DNA from: Salvator merianae
Taxonomy: Eukaryota > Chordata > Lepidosauria > Squamata > Teiidae
Length of the DNA stretch: 64,000 bases
Reading direction: 5' to 3'
NCBI GenBank assembly: GCA_003586115.2
Contig: QVOM02000053.1
Location: 6,305,316 to 6,369,315 of the forward strand
Below the pieces are notes generated by a model that was not told where the DNA came from, did no database searches, and was given only the letters and a program-made list of their open reading frames with translations. The translations under genes and the position numbers were made by a program. Below, in pieces: positions 1 through 10,072 of this stretch. Positions within the stretch are counted from its first letter, which is position 1, and every line of letters begins with the position of its first letter.

Positions 1-254
1 AACCATTTATGTTCCCAGATCTTTGCATCAAACCAAGCATGCAGTAGTGAACTTGCAAAGCATGCAAACTGAACTTGTCCCCCATTCATGAACACAAACA
101 ATTAGATCAAACAGTTTGTGTTTGCCCTTGAACAGGGCATTTTTCAATGGGAAAATCCTGTGGGTTTTTTGTTTGTTTTGTTTTGTTTGTTTTTGAACAA
201 ATGGGTGTTCAGTTTGATGGCCAAACACACAATTTTAATTTCTGCACATCTCTA
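1..254. mobile_element. Family A hAT-like MITE copy (partial at left)
   Basis: This is rich in GAAC/GTTC and CAAACA words, as in the other family A copies, and ends at 242-254 with CTGCACATCTCTA, the complement of the TAGAGATGTGCAG start. The left end is not identified. Confidence 0.6.
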
Positions 255-1309
255 CTGTGGACTTCTGGATGTTTCTGGCCCCTGGCTTTCTTCATTGCTT
301 ACCAACTTGCCCAATGTCGGAATTTGCAGTCCAAAACCATTTAGAAGGAACCACCTTGGCTATACCTTGCTAATTGTCCTTCTAAGGAAACCTCATTACT
401 ACCAGATGTGTGAGCAAATGAACACCAGAAGGAGAACATTGCTTTTGACCTAACTTTTGTTATTTCCTAATTCAAAGTATCATAAACCAAAAGGAATCTT
501 CAAAGAGGAACAGGGCATGTAGTGTCTGGAAACAGTTTAAATCATGTTGACTTTAAAAAAAAATAAGAAATGAAGATTTTATTACTTCATTAGCTACATA
601 TTGTTTTTCTTCTTTTGTTTATTAAAAGATTCCAAAGAGATGCTATCACAAAGTACATTTTGTTTATGTTCCAAGGAATGCTGAGGGACACCACTAACCC
701 CTCTGCTCTGAACGAGGCATGAAATGACATTCACAGGGACATTTTCTATGTTCAAAAATATTTTTTGAAGAAGAAGAAGAAGAAAAGAACTATAGAGCAA
801 AAATGTACTTATCAACAAAATTCAGTAGATATGAGATCTCCTTCTTCCTAGATCTGTGATATGCACGCAGATTAAGAAAGGAACACTTCTAAATCTTGTC
901 TTCTAATTCAAAGGTGCATTAAATTAGCAGCTGCCATATTGCTAAAATAAAGTAATTATACATTTTCTTTTTATAACCTTAAGCTAAGCTATTTTTCCCT
1001 CCTGATTTTTACTAGTATTCTTAACCTGAATTGAACCTTGCTTCAGAAATAATGAATACAGGCAACCACTTTAAGGACATAATTTCAGCATCTCAAGAAA
1101 TAAACCGTTAGGAACCCAAAGTGATTGCTGCTTATATTTATTCCTGCAGATAAATTTCTCTCCTTCACTTTCCCTTCTAGTAAGGTCATTCTGTAGTATA
1201 TGTAAGCATGTGTACATGTACACACATATAAACAACAAGCCCCCAATATTATTGCTTTTTTAGGGAACAAATAAACCTGAAAACCTATTGTTCAGAGAAC
1301 AACATACAC
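255..1309. other. Intron 2 sequence without a recognised feature
   Basis: AT-rich sequence with a short (GAA)n run near 766-785 and small A runs. I see no exon or repeat family I can name. Confidence 0.6.
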
Positions 1310-1435
1310 ATCTACTTTATTTATTTATAAACATTTCAATCTTGACTTTCACCAGAAAGCCCCAGGGTGAGTCATAACATTCAATAAAATAAGCAGGCAA
1401 AATCAATAAGACATTATTAAAAAAAAAAAAGTAGA
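1310..1435 (-). mobile_element. CR1/L2-type LINE 3' tail, antisense
   Basis: It begins TTTATTTATTTATAAACATTTC and continues through CCCCAGGGTGAGTCATAACA, the decayed form of the common reptile LINE 3' end read backwards (AAATAAATAAA tail and GCCCTGAG block). It ends in an A run. Confidence 0.55.
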
Positions 1436-1599
1436 AAGAGGAAATGCAAGCCTTCAACCCTAGCAGATATACATTAGAAAGGAGCTAAACATCAAATGCC
1501 TAGATGAAGTAGTAACTTCTAACCAGGTGCCAAGAGCTATATAACAGCCTTCTCATATGCCACCATCCCTCAGACCTCTGAGGATAGCAAAACCATAAG

Positions 1600-1769
1600 G
1601 CCTCTTCTGTGGTTTCAAAACTGGGTCAAGTTATGTGAGAGATGTTCAGAAACCAAGCTACTTAGTGCTCTAAATGTAAGAGGCAACACCTTTAATCAGG
1701 TTTGGTAGCAAATGGACAACCAGTAGAGATCTTTCAAGACAGATTCAAGACAGAAACTCCCATCAACAG
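1600..1769 (-). mobile_element. CR1/L2-type LINE fragment, antisense, left of a MITE insertion
   Basis: TAGTGCTCTAAATGTAAGAG, ACACCTTTAATCAGG and GACAACCAGTAGAGAT match the widespread reptile LINE 3' region as I know it (accepted words such as TTTAGGGCTTTAAAGGT and CAGCCAGTGGAG). The element resumes at 2092. Confidence 0.6.
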
Positions 1770-2083
1770 TAAACAAAATGTGCATGAAAAAAAAAAATCA
1801 TTTTAGATTCTTGTTTGAACAAAAATCTGCACTTTCGGTTTGTCAGTGAATTTTATTGTTGTGAAATTCATTATTTTGCATTCATTGTCACATTTTTGCA
1901 ATGTTTTCCCATTGGAAATGCCATTGAAAATGCCATTTTCATGGTTTAAACACAGCAAAAAAAAAATGTGAAAATTTGATGGATTTCATTTTCACAAAAG
2001 TCATTTTCATTTTGATGCGATGGTTTGTGAAACCAAAATTCTGTACGAATTTTTGAACGCAAATCAAAATTTCCATATCCCTA
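1770..2083. mobile_element. Family B hAT-like MITE, copy 1, inside a LINE
   Basis: It shares long blocks with the copy at 9780, including GCAATGTTTTCCCATTG, ATGCCATTTTCATGGTTTAA and ACACAGC. Ends are TAAACAAAATGTGCATG (decayed) and CATATCCCTA. It is flanked by ATCAACAG (1762-1769) and ATCAGCAG (2084-2091), a 7 of 8 target duplication. Confidence 0.8.
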
Positions 2084-2091
2084 ATCAGCAG

Positions 2092-2260
2092 TCAAGCTTT
2101 TCCATTCTGCCATAAATCCCAGCTTCTGGACTGTCTTCAAGGGTAGCCCCAGGTGCAACTAGTAGTTTTTATCTGGCACCAACTCCCCACTCAGGTCTTT
2201 GTGATGGCCTGCTTACCCTTGATCAAGGCATGGCTAAGATTATAGAGCTCATTACATCCA
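2092..2260 (-). mobile_element. CR1/L2-type LINE fragment, antisense, right of the MITE
   Basis: CATTCTGCCATAAATCCCAG and GGACTGTCTTCAAGGGTAGC correspond to the LINE words CCGCATTCTGCACCAGCTGA and CTTCAAGGGCAGCCCC that follow the 1600-1769 part in intact copies. Confidence 0.55.
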
Positions 2261-2471
2261 GTGGAGCTTATTTTAGAGACTAATGCAAATGTCAACTAAA
2301 CCTCCAAGCACTGCTACACACCAGTGTTTCTCAGCACCCTTCACCATAATCAATTCTGAGGAATGATGGGACATTGGTCATGTTTTCCATGTGTCACAAC
2401 AGCTGCACATTTCGTGTCCTTAATGATTATAAAATATAAAAACTCATCAGTAAAGAAAGAAGGCAACTCAC

Positions 2472-2699
2472 CCTGCCCACTAAAACAGGATCTGGACCTG
2501 TATACTCCTCTATTACGAAGAACTGGTTCCACACCCATCCTCTTTTTGAGCGATGAAGAACTTGTCCTTCCTTCCCTATTTCATGGTGAGCATGGAGTGA
2601 CGGTCTTGAATGGTTCAGCTTGTCTGTCACTGTGGCAAGGCTATAGCACATCATTCCCAGGCAGAGAAGAGCAGCATGTAAACAGTTGTCCTCCTTCAT
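2472..2699 (-). CDS. CDH11: Cadherin-11 (CDH11), first coding exon, 5' part of CDS only
   Basis: This exon encodes 76 residues at the start of a type II classical cadherin, a calcium-dependent homophilic adhesion protein of mesenchymal and neural cell surfaces. Residues 1 to about 22 form a signal peptide with a hydrophobic core ([14 protein letters not shown]). Residues about 23-53 are prodomain and end in the furin site R50-S-K-R53. The mature chain starts GWVWNQFF, so W55 and W57 are the paired strand-swap tryptophans that mark type II cadherins. It continues through [15 protein letters not shown]. The length to the exon end (76 codons) and the sequence match my memory of mammalian CDH11 closely; the prodomain is the most diverged part. 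The start ATG (2699-2697) sits in AAAAATGA with A at -3. The exon ends in phase 0 after an AGG codon, followed by the donor GTGAGT (2471-2466). The EC1-EC5, transmembrane and cytoplasmic exons lie beyond position 1. CDH11 rather than CDH6, 8 or 10 is favoured by the MKE-N-CL start and the [19 protein letters not shown] block. Confidence 0.95.
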
Positions 2700-2779
2700 T
2701 TTTGGTTAATATATAGGCACCAGAATATTCCCACTTTTTCCCCTTCTTCTCACGGTGCCAGCACACAAGCAGTATGAAA

Positions 2780-2848
2780 TTATATAATCCTCTGGAGATG
2801 TCGGTTGTAATTTTCTGTAACCAGACAGTTCCAAATCCTCAAAGGCAT
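2780..2848 (-). other. Upstream ORF 2 in the CDH11 leader (22 codons), overlapping uORF1
   Basis: The stop of uORF1 and the start of this frame share a base in TGATG (2850-2846). It runs 22 codons to TAA at 2782-2780, 80 bases before the CDH11 ATG. The TGATG overlap is the arrangement seen where ribosomes terminate and reinitiate, but no evidence of use is visible here. Confidence 0.45.
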
Positions 2849-2874
2849 CACTTTAATTCTGTATTGATTTCCAT
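2848..2874 (-). other. Upstream ORF 1 in the CDH11 leader (8 codons)
   Basis: ATG at 2874-2872 opens an 8-codon frame, MEINTELK, that ends in TGA at 2850-2848. The context is AATATGG, with A at -3 and G at +4, so initiation is plausible. It lies about 150 bases upstream of the main ATG. Whether it is translated is inference. Confidence 0.5.
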
Positions 2875-2882
2875 ATTATTCC

Positions 2883-4587
2883 CTGGAGGGGGGAAGAAAG
2901 AAGAAAAAGGAACAGGAAATGATAGATGAAGTTGCTTAGCCAATTCTAAAGACCAAATGAAACAAGCAAGAACGTAAACAGAAGGGTATTTGTATTTTTT
3001 GTAAAAGTTAAGGCAGGAGGGAATCTGCAAAAGAAAGGATCATATTGAACATGCAGGGTAGGAGATGGAAGGGAACCTTGTCTCTCCTCCCAGACTGATC
3101 AATACAATATTTAGCCCCAAGCAAAGCATCAGATTGCATGGATACAAGGCTATTTAAGGGGGTACATAGTGGTCCACCCCCAGTGGCTATCATTGAAGAG
3201 TTAGCCTTCAGGAACCCAGGATTATTGTGCAAGACAAGTTACCTTGAACCTGGCAGCGAAAGGAAACTGTGTCTCATTCAAAGGATAAGGATGTGCAAAA
3301 TGCTCAGAACGATATCCCAAAAAAGTGATCCGAGTGTTGTAGGGAAACCTGATTTTAACACTTATCCTGGAAATCAATCACTGAATCAGAAATGTCCCAC
3401 AGGGCAGAAGGATGTGGAGCAGTCACTGTTGTGGATACTCACCTTCCAATCAATATCCAGTATAAGGATAAGCTAATATGATTTCTGCCAGCATAATATA
3501 TTATGGGATGTGGCATCAGCCCAGGCTTGCCTCGTGTTAGCTCAGTAACCCAAAAGTAGATTGGATGTGCCTATCTGCCAAAGGGTGCTGCCAAGGACAG
3601 CTTTTCACTTTTGGAAGACTAGGCTCTATTCCCAGGTATGCTGTGTTTGAAGGGCTATCCAGACAAAGCTAGTTCAAATTAAGGCAACATTTACACATAC
3701 TTCTTGGGGAGCTGTTTCTAAAGAAGCACCAACTCAGGGACTCTTAAGCCTTCCTAGCAGCTGGCCAAACTGCATTGCTTGGGTTGACAGGCTGTAACCA
3801 GTGGCAACATTTTATGTTTGCTTCATGGCCTTCCACAACATGCAGACACAAGCATTAAAAGTGGATTTGGCTCACAAATTGACCTGAGAGGATGCCCTGA
3901 AAGTGGAAAAGCCCACTGTCCCATTAGGGTACCTCGTCCACTATCTCAGGGCAGGATCCAGGACTTCATGGTGGTTCAGAACAGGGGATGTTTGAACACC
4001 CCACCCTAGGGATATGACACTCAATCACTCCAACAAGTAGGTGCAAACTTAGTCACAGAAACACAGAAAAATAGAATAGGAGCTCTGAACTGATCCACCA
4101 ACATTATCTAAACAAAGGCCATATAAGTTATGGACTGCATTGGTATGCAACAATAAAAAGGACATTTGAGATGGCATAGAGATACGTTGAGAACATGAAT
4201 ACCACACACTACCATGTTAAAGGCACTCATGAGCCATTGTTATACATTGTCGTCTACAAATGTGCACCTTAGGATATGAACCAGCTTTGGGCATTTTTTG
4301 ACATAAAAGTATGCCTGTTTTCATCTTTTTTCTGTAAATCTCAAGAAAGCTTTCCATTCTACAAGAGCTTAAATCAAGGAAAAGGATGTCTACCTTTAAT
4401 CATGTTAACATGTCGGGGTGAACATAGCCATTCTGAATACCAACACTTGTTTTTTTGTTTTTGGGTTTTTTTTCTTAGCTTTACTTTGCACAACACAGAC
4501 ACTTCTGTAAACGCAGATCACTAGTCTGGTAAGAAAACCATGACACTATTTCAGCCTAATTCATAATTAATAAATCTGTGTCAGGAT
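2883..4587. other. Intron 1, exon-proximal stretch
   Basis: It holds the polypyrimidine tract of the exon acceptor at its left end. Beyond that I recognise no repeat family, and the open frames are short and unrelated to known proteins. Confidence 0.55.
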
Positions 4588-4740
4588 TAGGGATGTGCAC
4601 AAAAAAACCCAAATCATTTTCCATTCATTTCTGTACTGTGACAGTACATAGGCCCGGAGGTCCCACGAACAGCAATCGCGCGCTTTCTGGGGGTTAAGGA
4701 CATCCGCCCTTAAACCAGCAGCCAACGCTGCACACTTCAT
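4588..4740. mobile_element. MITE head (TAGGGATGTGCAC) followed by a CpG-rich patch
   Basis: TAGGGATGTGCACAAAAAAA at 4588 is the terminal sequence of the family B type. Within about 60 bases it changes to a CpG-rich block (4650-4735, with AATCGCGCGC) unlike the AT-rich surroundings or the other family B copies. The right end is not clear. Confidence 0.45.
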
Positions 4741-5689
4741 TTAGAACTCTGATCTCACAGTGTTCAAAAAATTGCACAGGGCTTTCACAAGTAGAACAGG
4801 CTTCTGCTGGAATCCCCACATGTAGTCCAGCAATGGGAAGACCACTTACAGGTCACCAAAAAGGGGGAGGGGTAAATGAAGATGAAGAGGAACATCAATT
4901 AGTCCAGCATAATATTTGTGTGTTCCAATAATAGCTACAGTTCAGATATGTATGCATCTCACTGTTCCAAGAATGTGTGTGAGAGAGAGACCTAGTTTGT
5001 TCAGGCATTTCCATCTGAATACATTCCTCTGATAGCTCTACATAGTAAACAACTGTCCTTTTTTCAGACCCATCAACTTGCCTGAATTAGAAACCAGTCC
5101 ATGTTTGCCCTGAACAGCTCCAGGCAAAAGCAGCTAAGGTATGTATGCTGAAGTCCCTCAAGATTTAAAGACTCAAAACCACTTAGCAGTAAAAGGTTGG
5201 AAGATTTTTAGGTAACTCATATATAATGAATAACAGGTTTTCTATCCATTCTTTTCCAGTGCTGTATATCAATATAAGTGTACAGTTGTTAGGGATAAAC
5301 AGGGCAACCTAATTTTTTTCCCTCAAATTTCATGTGAATTCATTAGTTCCATTTCACTCCATTTAGTATGTATATTCTAAACAAATACAGTTGTATTCAT
5401 TTTATATACATTATTATATTGTTTAGAAACAGGAAGTGGGCTGTTTCTCTTTCAGCTATGTTGCATGGACATTAATTATAAAGTCCACTCCATTTCATTT
5501 AAACTGACTTTCTGAACACAATATGAAAAAAATCTCTGATTAAATATACTCCTTTTTGTATGCATTCTATGTATATTGCATGCAATTTATTACCCAAAAT
5601 GCATATTTGAATGCAGTTATACACCAACCCTTCATCCCACCATCCAGAAAAATATGCAAGCTGACTGGGACTTGGTCAGAATCATTTTG

Positions 5690-5960
5690 GGATTTACCCC
5701 ACATGTTCTCTAAGCACTGACCCTCCTGCTTCATTGTGCGTAGCTCCCTGGTATACCAGGGTACCTTAGGAGCTCTGCAGAGTCTCAGAAGGCACTTGAG
5801 AGAGATCATGCCAACAGCTCTAGTCACCTCACCATTTCAAAGTGAGGCCACAGACTCAACAGGAGCACCAGTCACATCAGCTGAAACTCTCCCACGGGCC
5901 ATCAAGTCTCTGAGGGCTTGATTCTTTACAATTAACAGGATCAATCCAGTAGGACGAAAG
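5690..5960 (-). pseudogene. LINE (CR1/L2-type) ORF2 fragment
   Basis: Minus-strand translation gives RAPKVPWYTRELRTMKQEG, then QCLENMWGKS. This matches the conserved post-endonuclease segment of this LINE type (form APW[YF]T-ELR-MK-GR-LER-WR). Further upstream on the minus strand is ALRDLVARGRVSADVTG in another frame, with stops between, so the copy is decayed. Only this short part of ORF2 is visible. Confidence 0.55.
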
Positions 5961-6264
5961 GAGCATTTGAGGCTGCTTCTGCATGATGATAGAACAAGGC
6001 CTCTTCATGACATTTGTCATTTCCACCTCCAGCCCTTGCTGATGTCTCCATGGCTTCAGAGTTTCTGTCTGGGCTCATTTGTAGCTAAAGCTACAGAAGC
6101 TGCAGGAAATAGCCCCAGAAGCAATCCCTTTTCTGTCCACCCCTAAATAGGGCCAGACGGAGAATGCATCAGTTATGTCATTCATGCTGTCACCATATGT
6201 ACACTCCTCTTAAGAAGATTTACCCTGAAATAAATGCAATACAGCTGCTAATATATCCTTTCGG

Positions 6265-6405
6265 AAGACTGTAAACAGAACACCCTGTCTGCTCATGTCC
6301 TGCTGAGGGACTTTCCTGTACAGCTGCTTGGCCACTGTGAGAACAGGCTGCTGGACTAGATGGACCAGGAGTCCAATCCAGTGGGAAAATGTTTGTGTTC
6401 TAAAG
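6265..6405 (+). mobile_element. Squamate dispersed repeat with TTGGCCACTGTGAGAACAGG
   Basis: The words TTGGCCACTGTGAGAACAGG, GCTGCTGGACTAGATGGACC and CCAATCCAGT form the 3' part of a very common reptile dispersed repeat. The same unit is at 29372-29640 and, reversed, at 33915-34030. I regard it as LINE 3'-tail-derived but cannot class it surely. Confidence 0.6.
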
Positions 6406-6409
6406 CTCC

Positions 6410-7569
6410 TTCTCATGGCAGCAGCAGGAACAAATCAGGGCAGCCAACATTTGCAGAACAGGCTTTTCTAGCTTATTAAAAAAAAGTGAATTTCCAAGAG
6501 TGATTGCCATCCTCTGAGTTAGGCTAGGAGCCCAACAGGTACAATGAAGTTGTGGTGGCCACACCTCTAGGGTCTGTTCTGTGAGATCTTTTGGGACCAT
6601 GTGTGTGCAGCCTGAGTATCAGCAGCTATGCTCTTTCCTTTATTTTCAACAGCCCTGCTTCTATTAATGCAACATTTGATAAGCATCAAGATGCATGTAA
6701 TGGAGTTTTTTTGGGGGGGATAGTTTGCATCACTCTTAGTGATTTATACTTAGAAAAGGGGCCCAGATGGGCAACTGGATAACATTTGAACCAAAGCTTT
6801 AGATACAAATAATTTTAAGATTCTGTGAAAAGCAGGCTCACTACCGCTCCTGGGGATTGGGGGAGGGGATGAAAAAGGCATCAAAACATAAAAATAACAA
6901 AATACTGTGAAAACTTTATATAGAAAACACAGCAACCATAGACAATAATCAGAATCAATACTGCTGCACTGTTACGTTGTATCACCTACCTCACCCCACG
7001 TAAATACAGATTCGGAAAAAATCCCAACATCTCATCAGCCAAGCAGTATCAAGCAGAAGGTGCACCCTTCTGCCCCTATAATTATAGACTGTGTGCAACA
7101 AATACAGTGACTGTTTTGAAGACATGATCACAAGCACCACAATCCCAGTAGCCACAATGCTGAACTTTTACAGGACATCTGCAAACACCACACAAAGAGA
7201 AGAGTGATTGCTTTGCTTTCTCTCTTTTTTAGATTGAGAATGGACTGAAGACAACAAATGAAATGTACAAGCAAATTCTGCTAGACTTCTACGGATCATT
7301 AATTTTTAAATGATGCCATCAACAATAGGTATGAGAAAATCATCAACTATTCCCCATAATACCCAAAATATACTGTAACTTTATTATTGGGATTACTATG
7401 TAATTACCAGGAAAGCCTTTAAAATAATAGAAAAATGTGAAATATATTTAAAGTGTTTACTATTGGCTGTTCAGGCATGAAGAATTAAACACAAAACATT
7501 AACCACACATCTAAGCCATTATCCTTAATTTACTAATTAGGGCTTAATGTGGTAATTGCCTGAAATCCT
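6410..7569. other. Intron 1 sequence; candidate conserved element near 7460-7560
   Basis: Mostly unremarkable. The stretch about 7460-7560 is repeat-free and dense in TAATTA/ATTAG homeodomain-type words (TTAATTTACTAATTAGGG). That is only a hint of a regulatory element. Confidence 0.3.
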
Positions 7570-7594
7570 TTTTTTTTTTTTTTTTTTTTTTTTT
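7570..7594. repeat. Poly(T) tract
   Basis: An uninterrupted run of about 25 T, possibly the reversed A tail of a lost retroposon. Confidence 0.8.
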
Positions 7595-7709
7595 AATGTC
7601 TCTGAGTAGAGTACAGAATTGGCTAATACATTTTCAAGTCTTGCTATTGGTACTTGTTGACATAACAGGTCTCTAAAATTTCTTTTCTAAAATAGAGCAC
7701 AAAGTAATC

Positions 7710-7760
7710 TTCTCTCTCTCTCTCTTTCTATCTTTCTTTTCTCTCTTTCTTTATTTTCCC
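7710..7760. repeat. CT-rich simple sequence
   Basis: TCTCTCTCTCTCTC followed by CTTT-type repeats. Confidence 0.75.
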
Positions 7761-7984
7761 AGAATGTGGTGAGGTTCCAGAAATTGTTTCTGATGCAATG
7801 TTGAAGGTGGCTCATCAGACATCTGCTAAGTCAGCAATATGCAAAAATGGGAAAGGTAGAGCAGGATCCTAATTATGTCTAATTAAAAAGATGATAGACC
7901 AGCAAAAACCCAGCACGACACTGGGGCTGGGACAGTGTCTACTACTAGGGTATGAACTTCCTTCCAATCAAAAGGTATCCTAGA

Positions 7985-8155
7985 ATATATGTGTGGTAAG
8001 GGAACATGGAAGCCCTGTAGTCCATCCTCAGGTCAATGAGATATATGCTAAATCACTCCTAAAAGGTAGGCATCCAGCCTTTGTTTGAAAGCTTCTAGTA
8101 TGGAGAACTCATTACTATTGAAAGGTAGACTGTTTTCCTGCCTTAACAATGAATT
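7985..8155 (-). mobile_element. LINE-like dispersed repeat, antisense
   Basis: GGAAGCCCTGTAGTCCATCC, AAATCACTCCTAAAAGGT and GCATCCAGCCTTTGTTTGAA are decayed forms of the reptile repeat whose intact words are GGAAGGGACCTC--AGTCATC and CATCCAACCTCTGCTTGAAA. A related piece is at 46003-46050. Confidence 0.5.
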
Positions 8156-8159
8156 GCTT

Positions 8160-9771
8160 GGCTGTTAGTTTATTGGTGCTAGCTTTGTCCTGGGGAAAAC
8201 AGAGAACAAAACTATTTCCCATTCCCTGGATGGGCACTACTGTTCAAATGTTGATGCTTCATTCTACTGTCCCTCCTAGGCAGAATCAAATGCATCCATG
8301 AGTTTATCTGCCTAGACTGGATAAAGTATTTGTGAATCTGCAGTGTGAAATCAGTGTGTAAACAGGTGTCTGTATGTGTGCATAGAGAAAGAGAGAGAAA
8401 GAGTTAATGAGAATAGCAAAAAAAAATGCTTCAAAAGTGTGATTTATCTTACAGAAGTAGAATCTGGTAGGAATACTAATCAAATGCTTAGTGGAAGAAT
8501 ATATAACCGGAACAAATACATTTTCTTTCTTTTGATCTTGAAAGCTCAGGATAGTTTTTCACAGCTAAACATATGAAAGGGGGTGGGAAATAACTTACAG
8601 AATGTTGAGGTTAAATACTTTAAAACTCCTAACAAAGTATTTCTCTGCTTCATTTGTCTTGCATAAACATGATTTTTTTTCTATTTTTTTTTTCCTTACA
8701 AACTTCCATCTCAAATTCCCCTAGAGGGAAAAAAAATGATAACAAATAAATCACAGACAAAACCAAGAATCCAAGAAGAATTATTATTTTACAACAAGAC
8801 TAGAGTCTAGGAAGTCACATCCAGCCATTGGCACCCAAGCAAAGAGAATTCCGATAGGACAAAACAAATTTCCAGTGAATGCTTTTATTTCAGACGCTGT
8901 GTGCTGATCCTCAATAGACTAAACAACTTCTTACATTTGTCTAACCAGCACATTGGCGTGATACATTAAAATAGCTGACGTTCCACTGGGATGGCTATTT
9001 AAGAAGACAGATTTCTAAGATGTGTAATATAATGACATAATGATGGATGGCATAATTCTGGTGCAATTTGTGGAAATAAGAGGTGTGGAATTTTTGGGGA
9101 AATGCTGAGAACAAATAATTCAGTTTTCTCAGAAGAAATGTATATAATAGAATGGGCAGTTGTGCAGATTAAATATTTTGTTCTGCATTCTTCTGGAGTC
9201 CTTGGCAACAAGGGACAGCTCCAAACTTCAGTTGGAGCTTAACTGCCTAACATACTGATGCTGAGTTCTTTCTTGTGCAAATTTCTGGCAAATGACTCAC
9301 AGCAAACTAGAGATGCTACTGTGTTGGTATTAAGCATGCATTAGAGCAATGGCTTCTATCATTTGGGCATGGATATTTGTAAGTTTGTAAAACCTGCCAT
9401 GCTTCAACACTGAATGCTTACAGATCAAAACAGACTTCTGTCAAATCAAAGTTCAAACTTTTTGAAACTCTCAAAGAGGTCCAGGACTGAAGGCTCCTAC
9501 GTCCTGAACGTTCTGAGGCAATAATGGAGAGATGAGGAGCACAAGCAATGTGACATGGAGACTCAACCACTCTCCATTCTTCTTCCTTCTGCCTCCACCT
9601 GTACTCTGTCTCTTTTCCAACTGCACTTCATCTGGGAGGGGATGGGGCAGGACTGCGGGTACATGCAAAATTATGGCGTGTGCAATGACATCATTGCAGA
9701 GGCCACCAAGATCTGGCTATTCTCAGGATTTTCTTGCCTGCTGCCAAACCTGAATGGGGCAGATTTTTTTT
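8160..9771. other. Intron 1 sequence without a recognised feature
   Basis: AT-rich, with short T runs near 8670-8695. I can name no repeat or exon. Overlapping short ORFs near 9530-9780 have no recognisable domain. Confidence 0.5.
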
Positions 9772-9779
9772 CTCTGTAA

Positions 9780-10064
9780 TAGGAATGTGCATGAAAAAAA
9801 CCAATAAAAAATTATTCATTTTCGAATGAAAATCTGCATTTGTACTAAAAAAATGCATTTTTTGCAATGTTTTCCCATTGAAAATGCAACTGAAAATGCC
9901 ATTTTCATGGTTTAAACACAGCGAAAAATGTGAAAATGGATGAATTTCATTTTTGAAAAAGAGGCTTTTTCGTTTGCTATCGAAAACTGTAAATGCAAAA
10001 AAGCATTTTCCTTTTGATGCAAAAATTTGCAAAAATGAAACTTCATGAAATTTGCACAACCCTA
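9780..10064. mobile_element. Family B hAT-like MITE, copy 2, with a perfect 8-bp target duplication
   Basis: The left end is TAGGAATGTGCATG and the right end TTTGCACAACCCTA, imperfect terminal inverted repeats. The flanks CTCTGTAA (9772-9779) and CTCTGTAA (10065-10072) are identical, as expected for hAT transposition. The 285-base interior is rich in AAATGCATTTT-type palindromic words and has no coding capacity. Confidence 0.9.
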
Positions 10065-10072
10065 CTCTGTAA

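Larger units (their letters stand above)
2700..2882 (-). other. CDH11: CDH11 5' UTR portion of the first coding exon, with splice acceptor
   Basis: The acceptor is a long pyrimidine tract (2885-2910, read on the minus strand) ending CTCCAG at 2888-2883, so the exon starts at 2882. No other AG between here and the ATG has a comparable pyrimidine tract. The 183-base leader contains two upstream ATGs: one at 2874 and one at 2848. The boundary is inferred from splice signals; a transcript would settle it. Confidence 0.8.
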
